IMG/VR virus record: IMGVR_UViG_3300021440_000076
Span: 1-35,963 of that record
Length of the DNA stretch: 35,963 nt
Strand: one strand, 5' to 3'
Source of the DNA: a virus
Below are positions 13,047 through 21,774 of this stretch, in pieces (position 1 is the stretch's first letter; each line of letters starts with the position of its first letter). Under the pieces are notes generated by a model. That model saw nothing but the letters and a program-made list of their open reading frames with translations, was not told where the DNA came from and did no database searches. A program made the translations under genes and the position numbers.

Positions 13047-13397
13047 TCATGCAAGTTTTTCTCGGACCAGCAACGTGAGCGACGACTCGTCCGCTCCTGG
13101 CCGGTATGTTTCAAGAGCGGCCAGGTAGCAGCCGGCAGGCATAGACAGGCGGATCTGCGCGTACAGCTCGACCAGGCGCGCGATAGATGCCTCGTGCTCA
13201 GCGCTGCGCGGGACCCACCTCAATTCGATCGAGCGGTCGGCTTCGCTGAATCCGAAATCATTGAAAACCGCTCCGCCGTCGAGCGTGGCGACGCGGTTCA
13301 TGCGCCGCCTGGATTCGCCGGTATTGCTGGTGGGCAGCGCATCGATCTCAACCACGCCGAGCGGATCGAATGTAAGGGCGGTCAGCGTCGCGCGCAT
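13047..13397 (-). CDS. Minor tail protein following the tape measure (116 aa)
   Basis: The gene occupies the slot of lambda gpM, immediately after the tape measure with a 3-base gap. The sequence (RATLTALTFDPLGVVEIDAL, SIELRWVPRSAEHEASIARL, YLAALETYRPGADESSLTLL) fits a small beta-sandwich distal-tail protein. Assignment is by position, length (lambda gpM is 109 aa) and fold-like pattern; no signature motif is recognised. Confidence 0.6.
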   Translation of the reverse strand: MRATLTALTFDPLGVVEIDALPTSNTGESRRRMNRVATLDGGAVFNDFGFSEADRSIELRWVPRSAEHEASIARLVELYAQIRLSMPAGCYLAALETYRPGADESSLTLLVREKLA

Positions 13398-13400
13398 GCG

Positions 13401-16193
13401 TCAGACCCCCAGCAACATCTTGAGGCCGTCATTGTTCACGCGGACCTGGATCGAGCGCAGGATTTCCCACATGAACGCCTCGAGATGCGGCTGCAGCCCG
13501 GCGCCGTCGATTTTGATCATGCCTTCGCCTTTCATCATCGCGTCGGTCTGCGCCTTCATCATGCTGATCTGCGCCTTCGTGAGCTCTTCCTGCAGTTTGA
13601 ACGCGGCATCCCGCCGGGTGCTTTCCTTTTCGATTTCGCGCGTCAGCGTGCGCCATTCCTGTAGCCCGAGATTGTCCTTTCCAAGCAGCCCGAGCATGCT
13701 GGTGAGCGTCTCGCCGGTATTGGCGATCGACATATTCACGCTCTCGAACGCCGCCGACATGCGTTTCGTGTCGGCCTCGATCTGCGCGGTGGTGATCTGC
13801 GTCGATGCTTCGATCAGCTTCAGTTTTTCCGCGTGCTGCATCTTCGCCACTTCTTCATTCCAGCGGCGCGTCGCCTCTTCGGCCTTCTTCATCTCCTCGG
13901 CGGTTTTCGATGCCGCAGCCCCCACCGTGCCGAAGCCCTGCGCCTGGCGGTCGATGTTCTGAATCCGCTCTTGATCGGCTTTGCTCAATTCGTCAAAGGC
14001 GCCCTGGAACCCGACGACTGCGCCAGTCGCTTTGTCAATCAGCAGCTTTGACGCAGTGATGCTGTTTCCGAATTTGTCGATTCCTGCACCGGCTTTCTCG
14101 ACCACGCCCCCGCTGGCGAGCATCGCGGCGTTCCATCCGTCAAGCGCTTCGCGGCTTTCGATCGTACGTCGCACAACGGTTCCGAAGGCATTGACATATT
14201 CGGTAATGGGTCCCGTTGTGATCTTGCTGACTGCACCAGCCACGCCGTCGAGCCCGTCGGCCAGCGGTTTCGCGGCGCGCGCAGCGTTCGTCCATGCGCC
14301 GGTAGCGTCATTCCACACCAGCCGGCCGGACTCGACCCCTTGATTGAGTTGGTCGAGCGAGATGCGCACGCCGTCAACCGTGATGCCGATTCCTTCAATC
14401 CTTTCGGCGCCATTCACCAGATCGTATGCCCATGCGCCGAGTGTCGTTTGTGAGCCCGTCAGGCTGCTTGCCAGCTTGTTGAGCGGGTCGTTAAGCGCGG
14501 TGCCAATTGCGTAGCCGGCCGCCCCCGCCGCACCCACGAGGCCGGCGGAGCCCAGCGCGGCAATCAGACCAGGCGCAGCGGCTGCGGCTGCGCGCATGGC
14601 GCCGACGAGGCCGGCGCCCTCTTTGACGATCAGGATGCCAAGCAGCGCATTGAGCGCGGGCAGCGCAATGTCGATCTGCGAAGCGATGCCGCCGATCGTG
14701 CCGGCGAACTTGAATATTTCGGGGTTTGCTTCGGCTGCGCCCTGCCCCACGCGCACCAGCAGATCAAACACCGGCTTCATCGACTCGATGACGCCAGCCG
14801 TGTATTTCGACAGTCCCAGAAATGCCGCGCCGACACCCTCGATGGCTTTCGCCAGGCCGGCGGCGCTGGTGAGGTCCAGCCCGCCGAACAGCAGCCTAAC
14901 GGCATCGATTACCGCCTGGATGCCGTTGCGGAACCCGGACAGGTCAGCCGACTCCAGCGCCGCCGGCAGGTTCTTCGCCACGCGCGCCATCGTCGCCTCG
15001 ATGTCGCCGAAAATGCCTTCGATGTACGCCACAAGATCTTTCAGCGCCCCGCCTTTAACGCTCGCGCCCAGGGCATTGAAGATGCTGGCGATCGCATTGG
15101 CGATGCCACCAAACTCGTCCATCAGCGGCGATCCGATCTCGACCAGCAGCACCTTGAACGCATTGGCTGCTTTCGCGCCGGCCTGCTCGATGCTGCCGGC
15201 CATCTTGCCGAATGCGATGTCGACCGAGCCGGCGGCGTTGCCCATCGAAACCAGCGATTCCTTGAATGTGCTGGCCTGCGCGCCGGTCAGCGTCATCACC
15301 GCGCTGAGGCCCTGCACATCGCCGAACAGCTTGGCCATCTTGTCGGCGCTGCCGCCTGTCGCCGTCTGAACGTCGGTCAGTACGCCCGCGAATCCTTTCG
15401 ACTTCAGCGCATTCGCGTCGAACTGGATTCCCAGCTCGGCGGCGAGCTTGGTCGCTTGCTCGCTGGGCTTGATGATGTTGCTGATGGCGGAGCGCAGCGC
15501 GTCGATCGCCGTGCTGGGCTGGATGCCGGCCGCCGTCAGCGTCGCCACTGCCGCGCCGATCTCCTGCAGACTCACCCCTGCCGTTGCGGCAATCGGCGTG
15601 ATGTTCGCCAGGTACTGCGACAGATCGCCCATTTCGATCTTGCCGTCGGCAATGATCTTGAAGAACAGATCAGACACCGCGCCGGCCTTGTCCGTCGCCA
15701 TCCCGTAGGCGTTGAGCGTGCTCACCAGCACCTCGGTGGTGCCTTTCAGGTCCGCGCGCGTGGCGACCGCCAGGCGCTCGGCCGTGCCGATCAGCTCGAG
15801 CGACTTTCCGTAGGCAACGCCGGAGCCCACCGCGGCGCTGATCGAGTTGGTGATGTCTTCGAGCGAGGCGGTCGAGGTGCTGGCATATCGCAGGATGGCA
15901 TCCCGAAATCCGGCGATCTCCGCATCGCTGGCGTCGAACAGGGTCGAGATCTGACGAAAAGCTGCATCGAAGTCGCCGGCCGTTTTCACCGCGAACGTGA
16001 CCACTGCGGCACCGGCGGCCAGGATCCCGGCCTCGAACTTCACCGCGGCGGACGTGAATTCGCGCATCGGCCCGGTGACGTCGCCCACCGATCCTGACAC
16101 GCTCCGCATGTTGGTCAGCACCGCCTGCGTCGCGGCGGCGGTCTGGTCGACGCCCCTGAAGATCAGTTCCACTACGCGCTGTGCATCGGCCAT
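13401..16193 (-). CDS. Tail tape-measure protein (930 aa)
   Basis: The longest gene of the window and the ruler for tail length. The N-terminus (VVELIFRGVDQTAAATQAVL) and the core (residues about 90-330) match the TP901-type tape-measure domain. Typical segments are ISTLFDASDAEIAGFRDAIL, FFKIIADGKIEMGDLSQYLA and ITPIAATAGVSLQEIGAAVA. A hydrophobic glycine/alanine-rich stretch (about residues 525-570) is the usual membrane-active region. The C-terminal 250 residues are charged coiled coil (EEMKKAEEATRRWNEEVAKM). By the common rule of about 0.15 nm per residue the tail would be roughly 140 nm. It follows the frameshifted chaperone gene, the standard siphovirus order. Confidence 0.9.
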   Translation of the reverse strand: MADAQRVVELIFRGVDQTAAATQAVLTNMRSVSGSVGDVTGPMREFTSAAVKFEAGILAAGAAVVTFAVKTAGDFDAAFRQISTLFDASDAEIAGFRDAILRYASTSTASLEDITNSISAAVGSGVAYGKSLELIGTAERLAVATRADLKGTTEVLVSTLNAYGMATDKAGAVSDLFFKIIADGKIEMGDLSQYLANITPIAATAGVSLQEIGAAVATLTAAGIQPSTAIDALRSAISNIIKPSEQATKLAAELGIQFDANALKSKGFAGVLTDVQTATGGSADKMAKLFGDVQGLSAVMTLTGAQASTFKESLVSMGNAAGSVDIAFGKMAGSIEQAGAKAANAFKVLLVEIGSPLMDEFGGIANAIASIFNALGASVKGGALKDLVAYIEGIFGDIEATMARVAKNLPAALESADLSGFRNGIQAVIDAVRLLFGGLDLTSAAGLAKAIEGVGAAFLGLSKYTAGVIESMKPVFDLLVRVGQGAAEANPEIFKFAGTIGGIASQIDIALPALNALLGILIVKEGAGLVGAMRAAAAAAPGLIAALGSAGLVGAAGAAGYAIGTALNDPLNKLASSLTGSQTTLGAWAYDLVNGAERIEGIGITVDGVRISLDQLNQGVESGRLVWNDATGAWTNAARAAKPLADGLDGVAGAVSKITTGPITEYVNAFGTVVRRTIESREALDGWNAAMLASGGVVEKAGAGIDKFGNSITASKLLIDKATGAVVGFQGAFDELSKADQERIQNIDRQAQGFGTVGAAASKTAEEMKKAEEATRRWNEEVAKMQHAEKLKLIEASTQITTAQIEADTKRMSAAFESVNMSIANTGETLTSMLGLLGKDNLGLQEWRTLTREIEKESTRRDAAFKLQEELTKAQISMMKAQTDAMMKGEGMIKIDGAGLQPHLEAFMWEILRSIQVRVNNDGLKMLLGV

Positions 16194-16199
16194 CGTCGG

Positions 16200-16807
16200 T
16201 CACTTTTGCCGCTGGTTGCGGTCCTTGTAGTAAAGCCCCCACAGGGCGGTTTCGGTGTCGGTGAGGTAGCCTTCGGGGAACACATCCGGCCGCGCCTCGA
16301 ACAGAAACCGCCCGCGCTCTGCGCAGAGAAAGAGCGCCGCCCTTACTCCGGGCTCTTGCCAGAGCGCTTCGGCTTTCCCATCTCCGCACCCTGCCCGGTC
16401 AGGGTGAGGATGTGGTTCGTCAGGTTGAAGAACACCGTCGGGAAGGCCTCGGCCAGGCGCACCGCGACGTCGCGGTTATCGCTACCCAGGGCCGGCGCAA
16501 CCGATCCGGCGGCCAACATCTCGATACGCCGGCTGATGTCGGCCGGCACGTCCTCATCCGAGATGCCCATGGCTGAGCGGATGGCGCCGGCCTTGTCGCC
16601 GTCTCCGGCCAGCGCGGCCACCATGGCCTTGACGTTTTCCAGCCCGCGGTCGGCCGCCTGGTTGGCGCGCCCCAGCTCGGCCGCCGTGAGTCCGCGAACG
16701 ACCCACACGGCCGGTTGGCCCTCGCCGAACCACTGCGCCAGCTCGGGAACCTCGATGGTTTCCTCGCGCGGGCGCAGGGCGGCGTTCAGGAATTTCTGCA
16801 GGTCCAT
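16200..16807 (-). CDS. Tail assembly chaperone GT, made by -1 ribosomal frameshift (202 aa)
   Basis: The zero-frame product (gpG-like, 154 aa) ends at 16343. A canonical slippery heptamer G GGA AAG lies at 16379-16373, the same heptamer used by lambda G/T. After Lys145 a -1 shift opens 57 further codons (AEALWQEPGVRAALFLCAER, then GRFLFEARPDVFPEGYLTDT, then ETALWGLYYKDRNQRQK) ending at 16202-16200, seven bases before the tape-measure ATG. The extension has natural composition and the ALWGLYY ending seen in T-type extensions. The fusion escorts the tape measure while tube protein polymerises. Only the frame pattern is seen; the shift itself is inferred. Confidence 0.8.
16343..16807 (-). CDS. 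Tail assembly chaperone, unshifted form (gpG-like, 154 aa)
   Basis: Cytoplasmic chaperone coating the tape measure during tail assembly. It begins DLQKFLNAALRPREETIEVP and continues WFGEGQPAVWVVRGLTAAEL, which is the Phage_TAC pattern (binding to tail-tube domain proteins). A helical body and RLAEAFPTVFFNLTNHILTL follow. Its place between the tube and tape-measure genes, its length, and the overlap with a -1 extension all agree. It is made in excess over the GT fusion in known phages. Confidence 0.8.
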   Translation of the reverse strand: MDLQKFLNAALRPREETIEVPELAQWFGEGQPAVWVVRGLTAAELGRANQAADRGLENVKAMVAALAGDGDKAGAIRSAMGISDEDVPADISRRIEMLAAGSVAPALGSDNRDVAVRLAEAFPTVFFNLTNHILTLTGQGAEMGKPKRSGKSPE

Positions 16808-16812
16808 GCCGA

Positions 16813-17808
16813 TCAGGACTTGACGTCGAGCGAGGCGACCGACGGCGTAACGGTGCAGGCTGCCGAGAAGCTTCCACCACCGGCCGGGAAGGTGCGGCTG
16901 ATGCCGAGCAGGCCTTGCGTCAACTGCTTGGGCACGCTCTTGTCACGGTCGGGGCGGAACTCGATCCAGACGTTCTTGCCCTTCTGCGCGAGGAAGGAGT
17001 CGGTGATGCCGTCCTTGAGGATGGCGGAAAAGCTCGCCTGCCCCAGCGAAGACGAAGCCGAGCCGACCGGGCCATCGTAGGTGTCGGTGGAGTTGATCGA
17101 ATACGTGGCCTCGGCCGGCACCCAGTCGCTGGTCTGCGGTATCGGGGCAAACAGCGGCGTGCTGCCCTTGATGTAGACCTTTTTCGGCACGTTGCCGGTG
17201 TGGATCAGCGGCAGCGCATCGGCAAACCGCACCTTGCCGGTGGCGTAATCGAGCGAATACACCGGGTAGTCGGCGCGCTCAACGTGCAGGCCGGGCACGG
17301 TGTAGATCTGTGCGGCGGAGACCGGGCCGGCGGTGCTGGTGGTGACGCGAACCTGGCCGATTTCGACGCTTCCCACGGGGATCAGCGGCGGGCCGCCAGC
17401 GGCGCCGCGCGTTTCGGAGAAGGCGGTCGTCGAGCCATCGGTACCGGGCACAACAGTGACGGCGCCGGCTGCGTCGATGGTGACAGAGCACACCTTGGCG
17501 ACATTGGTCGCCGGACGGGTGATGGTGGCGGTGGTGCCGGCCACGGCGACTACGCCGTTAGCATCGGCGCCCGTGGTCGCGGCAGCACTGACGGTGAGCG
17601 CGGCGACGTTCACCACGTTGTTGGTCAAGCTCGAGGTGATGGCGCCGCCGGTCAGCAGGCCATAGGGCGCGACGACAGGCTCGGACCCGGCCGCGTTGGA
17701 AATCGGCGCGAACGAAGCGGCGAAGATGATGTGGTCGCCCGCATCGGCGGCGGCCTCGAACGGATAGGCTGTTTGCCCGGCCTCGTAGCGGATGATGGGT
17801 TGGCCCAT
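16813..17808 (-). CDS. Major tail tube protein (331 aa)
   Basis: Recognised by position and by the C-terminal half (about residues 180-331). That half has YSLDYATGKVRFADALPLIH, ...VPAEATYSINSTDTYDGPVG, SASSSLGQASFSAILKDG and VWIEFRPDRDKSV...QLTQG, a tube-type beta-sandwich. Residues about 50-175 hold an extra low-complexity, alanine/threonine-rich beta region (VNVAALTVSAAATTGADANG), perhaps an Ig-like decoration domain on the outside of the tube. AAGGA lies upstream of ATG 17808. It forms stacked hexamers around the tape measure. Confidence 0.8.
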   Translation of the reverse strand: MGQPIIRYEAGQTAYPFEAAADAGDHIIFAASFAPISNAAGSEPVVAPYGLLTGGAITSSLTNNVVNVAALTVSAAATTGADANGVVAVAGTTATITRPATNVAKVCSVTIDAAGAVTVVPGTDGSTTAFSETRGAAGGPPLIPVGSVEIGQVRVTTSTAGPVSAAQIYTVPGLHVERADYPVYSLDYATGKVRFADALPLIHTGNVPKKVYIKGSTPLFAPIPQTSDWVPAEATYSINSTDTYDGPVGSASSSLGQASFSAILKDGITDSFLAQKGKNVWIEFRPDRDKSVPKQLTQGLLGISRTFPAGGGSFSAACTVTPSVASLDVKS

Positions 17809-17823
17809 GGTCGAGAGTCCTTG

Positions 17824-18264
17824 TCAGGTTTCGTTAATGAGATTGGGATTGCCGCGCACGTGCTGCCACCGCACGCGGATTTGCAGCTCGGCAAAAACGA
17901 ACTTGCCGATTTCGGTTTGTATGCCCTGCCCTGCCAGGTCGAACCCTTCGGCCAGTTCGCCGAACGTCTCGTCCACATGCAGCGCCGTCAGCAGCGCGGC
18001 GAGCATGTCATGTGCCTGCGCGCGCAGCGCGGCCCGCGCGGCGGTGCTGGTCATCGCCGATGTGTCGATAGCGGCCTGCGCCGTGCCGATGCCGATCGGC
18101 GTTACCCAGCCGGACGCCCCGTAGCGCGGCAGCGCCTCATCTTGGCCGTCCTGGACGATGGTCACCGGCAGGTCGCGCTCGTCCTCGGGCGCCGGGATGG
18201 CGTACTCGCCGCCGACGGCCGCCGTGACTGCAGCGAGGAGTTTTTCGCGGACGGGGGCGGTCAT
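17824..18264 (-). CDS. Tail terminator protein (gpU-like, 146 aa)
   Basis: Caps the tail tube so that it stops growing and can join the head. The pattern is typical: an N-terminal helix (PVREKLLAAVTAAVGG), a strand with DLPVTIVQDGQDEA, then GIGTAQAAIDTSAMTSTAAR-type segments. A helix follows with LLTALHVDETFGELAEGFDL and a final strand VFAELQIRVRWQHVRGNPN. The length matches lambda gpU (131 aa) and relatives. It overlaps the upstream tail-completion gene by four bases and lies 15 bases before the tube gene. Confidence 0.75.
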   Translation of the reverse strand: MTAPVREKLLAAVTAAVGGEYAIPAPEDERDLPVTIVQDGQDEALPRYGASGWVTPIGIGTAQAAIDTSAMTSTAARAALRAQAHDMLAALLTALHVDETFGELAEGFDLAGQGIQTEIGKFVFAELQIRVRWQHVRGNPNLINET

Positions 18265-18887
18265 TCCGTCGGCTCCGGCGGGGATTTCTTCGCGAGCAAG
18301 TAGCGCATGGCGTCAAGCAGTTGCGCCTGGTATTCGGCAGACGCGGCCGGCATCACGTCGTCGCGCACGCTGTTGAAGACCTGCGACAGCGACGGCGAAT
18401 TGAGCACGTGGATTTCCCCGTCCTTTTTACGGCGGACGATCGCCAGGGCGTGGCTGCCCTTGAGCACCATGTAGAAAGGCTTGCTCTCGTCGCCACGGCC
18501 GACTTTCACCGCGGCGCCCGTCGGCTTGACCTTGACGTAGTGCCCGCCATACGGCGCCGGCGGGGGCTTGATCCAGCTCACCCCTTCCGCGGCGATACCC
18601 GGCTCGGTCGCATACCGTGACAGCAGGATGCCGCGGGACGGTGTGGTGATCGCGCCGGACAGCGCAGCGCGCGTCGCGCGGCGGATGGTCAGGCGCTCGT
18701 TCACATACGATGCCGTCAGCCGCACTTGGTCGCGAATCGCCCGGCTCGCCAGCGTGCGGATCTTCGGCGCGGACTTGTTGATCGCCACACGAATTGCATC
18801 GGCGGTGTTGCCGCCCACGAACTCGAACAGGCTGATCGCGTCGGCGATTGCCGCGCGGTCGGGCTCGATGGTGAATTCGGTGCTCAT
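18261..18887 (-). CDS. Tail completion protein Z-like (208 aa)
   Basis: Matches the prophage minor tail protein Z (GPZ) family: a helical N-terminus with AIRVAINKSAPKIRTLASRA, IRDQVRLTASYVNERLTIRR, then strands ILLSRYATEPG...GGHYVKVKPTG and FYMVLKGSHALAIVRRKKDG. The C-terminal helix includes LSQVFNSVRDDVMPAASAEY. Lambda gpZ (192 aa) acts late in tail assembly at the head-proximal end. It overlaps both neighbours by four bases. A 37-residue fragment with a similar opening is found upstream of the large terminase (32017-32130). Confidence 0.8.
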   Translation of the reverse strand: MSTEFTIEPDRAAIADAISLFEFVGGNTADAIRVAINKSAPKIRTLASRAIRDQVRLTASYVNERLTIRRATRAALSGAITTPSRGILLSRYATEPGIAAEGVSWIKPPPAPYGGHYVKVKPTGAAVKVGRGDESKPFYMVLKGSHALAIVRRKKDGEIHVLNSPSLSQVFNSVRDDVMPAASAEYQAQLLDAMRYLLAKKSPPEPTE

Positions 18888-19204
18888 GCGGCCAGCACCC
18901 GGTGCTCGAATTCGTCAGAGGCGATGAGGCTGTCGACCGTGAAGGTGCGGCCCGCGTATTCTCCGCTCACGACGTCGAGCACGTCACCGCGGCGCGGCGC
19001 GTCGGCCACTTCGGCCTTGCGTAGCGCAATCACGACCGTCTTTGCTGCCACGGATGCCACCTGCCCATACTGGCTCACGTTGTGGCTGATGGTCGCCGAG
19101 CACTGAATTGCCGCCGAGTCGCGCGCAGTGAAGACCGCATCGTCACCGAAGTGGCTGAAAATGCGTTCAACCGCAACGGCGAACCCGGCAGCAAAGAGGC
19201 TCAT
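18884..19204 (-). CDS. Head-tail joining protein (gpFII-like, 106 aa)
   Basis: Small beta-barrel stopper or joining protein placed between the decoration and tail-completion genes, as lambda FII. Characteristic features are the helical start (SLFAAGFAVAVERIFSHFGD) and the barrel segments VVIALRKAEVADAPRRGDVL and DVVSGEYAGRTFTVDSLIAS. An end with DEFEHRVLAA follows. It closes the head after DNA packaging and receives the tail. Confidence 0.75.
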   Translation of the reverse strand: MSLFAAGFAVAVERIFSHFGDDAVFTARDSAAIQCSATISHNVSQYGQVASVAAKTVVIALRKAEVADAPRRGDVLDVVSGEYAGRTFTVDSLIASDEFEHRVLAA

Positions 19205-19210
19205 CGCTTA

Positions 19211-19555
19211 TCAGGCGCCGGAAGCCGTCACGGAGCCGAGCTTGATCTTGACGGTCGCGCTCGGGTTGTTAGCAGCGGCCACGGCCACGCCTACGTTGAC
19301 CTGGCTGGTCGCGGTGGTATTCACGGCCTTCGAGCCCGGCACCCAGAACACGCGATCACCGACGGCAATCGCCAGCGCGCTGGTCTTGGCGATGTCGACC
19401 ACGCCTTCGACGATAAACTCGCCAGCCGTGCCAGATGCCACGGCAGCGGTAGCCACGCCGAAGAGGCCGGCACCGAACAGGTAGCCTTCGCCCGCGGCGA
19501 CGTTGGCCCCAGGTGTCAGGGTGAGGGTTTTGCCCTCCTGCACAAAGTTGCGCAT
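19211..19555 (-). CDS. Capsid decoration protein, DUF2190 (114 aa)
   Basis: Matches DUF2190: it begins RNFVQEGKTLTLTPGANVAA and continues GEGYLFGAGLFGVATAAV, EFIVEGVVDIAKTSALAIAV, GDRVFWVPGSKAVNTTATSQ, then VNVGVAVAAANN. Members are small cement proteins of phage capsids in the slot of lambda gpD. A strong AGGAG lies 8 bases before ATG 19555. Usually one copy per capsid subunit is expected, so expression should be high. The gene follows the protease-capsid fusion by 55 bases. Confidence 0.85.
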   Translation of the reverse strand: MRNFVQEGKTLTLTPGANVAAGEGYLFGAGLFGVATAAVASGTAGEFIVEGVVDIAKTSALAIAVGDRVFWVPGSKAVNTTATSQVNVGVAVAAANNPSATVKIKLGSVTASGA

Positions 19556-19610
19556 CTCGTTTGCTCCTATGCGGCCGGGCCGTCATGGCCCGGCATTGAG
19601 GGGATGAGTG

Positions 19611-21689
19611 TTAAGCGCCAGCGTTGGTCACGGCGCCGCGGTAATCGATGGCCGCCACGCCGTAATCCAGGCGCACCTTGTAGCGAGTGCCATCGACCGT
19701 GAAGCCTTCCTGCTGCTCGACGAACGGCTCCTGATTGCCGTCGAGGAACGCCACTTCGATGACCGGCGCCTCGTTGGCATCGGCAAACAGGTAGCGACGG
19801 GTGCCCGACAGGCGCGGGGTATCGATGATGTCGCGGAAAAGGCCATTCACCACGTTGGGCTTCTGCAGCTTGTTCGCAGTGTCGGGGTCGTACTGCGCCT
19901 CGTTGATCGAGCGCGCGGTTCCGCCCAGCGCCAGCGGAACGACGAGCGCCGCAGGACGCAGGTCGAGGAAATCGTTCCCACCGACATCGGTCTGCGAGGC
20001 CATCGCAACGCGGTCCAGATCGATTGCGGCCATCGTGATGGCGGCGCCGGTGGTCACGTTGCCGTGCGAGGCATGGAACAGCGTGAGGCCATCGCCCATG
20101 GTCGGGCCAAGGCCGCTGTTCAAGGCGAGCAGCGCATACACGTCGGCTTCCACGGTGCGCTTTGCGGCACGGCCCAGCGCGGCGGCCAGGCCGATGAAGG
20201 CGCCCAGGTCGTCGTTGATGATCGCCTGTCGAGACAGGTTGATGATGTTGCCCTTGGTCGAGGCCGTGACGCTGCCCTTCTCGCCATCCGGAATGGCCTT
20301 GTTGCGGAACTCGCCCAGCTCATTGACCGTTTCCAGGTTGCCCAGCGAGCCGACGCGATAGCGGCCATGCGCGCGGAAGTCGGACACGCTGCCGGCCTTG
20401 CAAAAGCGGTTCCAGGTGTCCGGCGCGGCGGCATAGGCCATCTGCAGCGCCTTGTGCATGGCGTTCTCGAGCAGAACCGTGAAGTCGCCCGTGCCTTGCG
20501 TGAAGGAGGCGGCCACCACCTGCATCTGGTCCATGTGGCCATGCTTGACGCCTGCGCGATCGAGCGAGGCACGCGCGAGGTCGAGCAGCTTGGCGCCGCG
20601 ATGCTGCGAGGCCTGCGCGGCGGCACGCATTGCCGAATCGGCCACGCCGGCACGCGACAGCAGCGAGGCGACGATGCCGGCGCGCTGCTTGTCCATCTCG
20701 TCTTCGACAGTCTCGACGTGCGTTGCGCCCACCGGCTGCACGCCGCGGGCCATGGCGGCCAGGATGCGGTCAGCGGCATCTTGCGGCGTGCACTCGGCGT
20801 CGTCTTCGCACTGCTGCTGGATCTGGGCCAGAGCAGCAACATCGGCGCCGGCCACCTTTGCAGCAGTGGCGAACTGCGCACGGATACCTGCGCGGCGGGA
20901 CTTGTCGGCGGCGAGGATTTCGGCAGCGGTCGGCTGCTTGGCTTCGAGGGCGGCGGTTTGCTGTGCAGCCGCCGGCGGATCGACTTTTACAGTCATGGTG
21001 CTTGGCTCCTTGTGAGCTTGAGAAGCCGCAACAGCGGCGGTTTGCAATGCAGGATGCCGCCCGGCTGCCGACGGGTAGCGGGAAAGCGCGGCCTTGGGGA
21101 TGGCAGCCGATGCGGCAATTGGAATCGCGTCGGTGATCGCGTCGACAAACCCTGCGTCGAGCGCTTCCTGCGCGGTGTACCAGTGGTCTTTTCCGTCTGT
21201 GAGCAGCGCGAGGATCTCGGCCTGATCAAGGCCGGTCTTGGCCACATAACTGCTGCTCATGGCAAGTGCATATTTGTCGAGCGTGTCGGCCATGTCGCGC
21301 ATATCCGCGCTGTTTCCGCTGGCGTAGCCCCATGGGGCATGCACCATCAGCAGCGCGTTGTCGGCCATCTCGACGGTGTCGCCGGCCATGGCGATCAGGC
21401 TGGCGATGCTGTACGCCGCGGCCTCGATGCTGACGGTGATCTTCGCGCCGTGGCGCTTGATGGCGTTGTAGATGGCGATGCCATCGGTGACGCTGCCGCC
21501 GTAGCTGTTGATACGCACGGTGATCTGCTCGGCATCGATGGCGGAGAAATCCTTGACGAAGGACTTCGCGGTAATGGTTTCGTCCCACCAGGATTCACCG
21601 ATGTCACCGAAGATGAAAACCTCGGCGCTCTTCGGCGCATCATCGGCAGCCGCCTGAACGGGCCGGATGGAATACCAGGGTTGCGGCAT
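19611..21689 (-). CDS. Head maturation protease fused to major capsid protein (692 aa)
   Basis: Residues about 20-190 are a ClpP-type (S14) prohead protease: VRINSYGGSVTDGIAIYNAI, a nucleophile Ser94 in AAYSIASLIAMAGD, His117 in LLMVHAPW, and a likely acid near D168. Residues about 230-400 form an alanine-rich helical linker like a scaffold, with TAAEILAADKSRRAGIRAQF. Residues about 410-692 are a Mu-gpT-like major head subunit: MHKALQMAYAAAPDTWNRFC, VNELGEFRNKAIPDGEKGSV, DLGAFIGLAAALGRAAKRTV. An internal ATG at 20996 has AAGGAG nine bases upstream and could give scaffold plus capsid (461 aa) without protease. A dyad promoter element lies at 21736-21763. Confidence 0.85.
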   Translation of the reverse strand: MPQPWYSIRPVQAAADDAPKSAEVFIFGDIGESWWDETITAKSFVKDFSAIDAEQITVRINSYGGSVTDGIAIYNAIKRHGAKITVSIEAAAYSIASLIAMAGDTVEMADNALLMVHAPWGYASGNSADMRDMADTLDKYALAMSSSYVAKTGLDQAEILALLTDGKDHWYTAQEALDAGFVDAITDAIPIAASAAIPKAALSRYPSAAGRHPALQTAAVAASQAHKEPSTMTVKVDPPAAAQQTAALEAKQPTAAEILAADKSRRAGIRAQFATAAKVAGADVAALAQIQQQCEDDAECTPQDAADRILAAMARGVQPVGATHVETVEDEMDKQRAGIVASLLSRAGVADSAMRAAAQASQHRGAKLLDLARASLDRAGVKHGHMDQMQVVAASFTQGTGDFTVLLENAMHKALQMAYAAAPDTWNRFCKAGSVSDFRAHGRYRVGSLGNLETVNELGEFRNKAIPDGEKGSVTASTKGNIINLSRQAIINDDLGAFIGLAAALGRAAKRTVEADVYALLALNSGLGPTMGDGLTLFHASHGNVTTGAAITMAAIDLDRVAMASQTDVGGNDFLDLRPAALVVPLALGGTARSINEAQYDPDTANKLQKPNVVNGLFRDIIDTPRLSGTRRYLFADANEAPVIEVAFLDGNQEPFVEQQEGFTVDGTRYKVRLDYGVAAIDYRGAVTNAGA

Positions 21690-21735
21690 GGGATCGCCTG
21701 CATGGAGATTGACGCTTGCAGGCTATCCGCGCGTG

Positions 21736-21763
21736 TGTCGCACCGTTACCGCATGGTGCGACA
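21736..21763. promoter_or_regulatory. 28-bp dyad upstream of the capsid operon (candidate Mor-like site B)
   Basis: TGTCGCACC at 21736-21744 is exactly inverted at 21755-21763. The element is 23/28 identical to the dyad at 29492-29519, including the non-symmetric CGTTACC. On the leftward strand it is followed by ACGCGCG and GATAGC (a weak -10), then by the protease-capsid ATG 47 bases away. A palindrome overlapping the -35 position suits an activator of the Mor/C family. Confidence 0.65.
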
Positions 21764-21774
21764 GTTTTTATCGG

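Noticed and set aside
16915-18303. 462-codon rightward open frame opposite tail tube and terminator genes
   Set aside because: Crosses two real leftward genes and has glycine/arginine/aspartate-biased composition without motifs.
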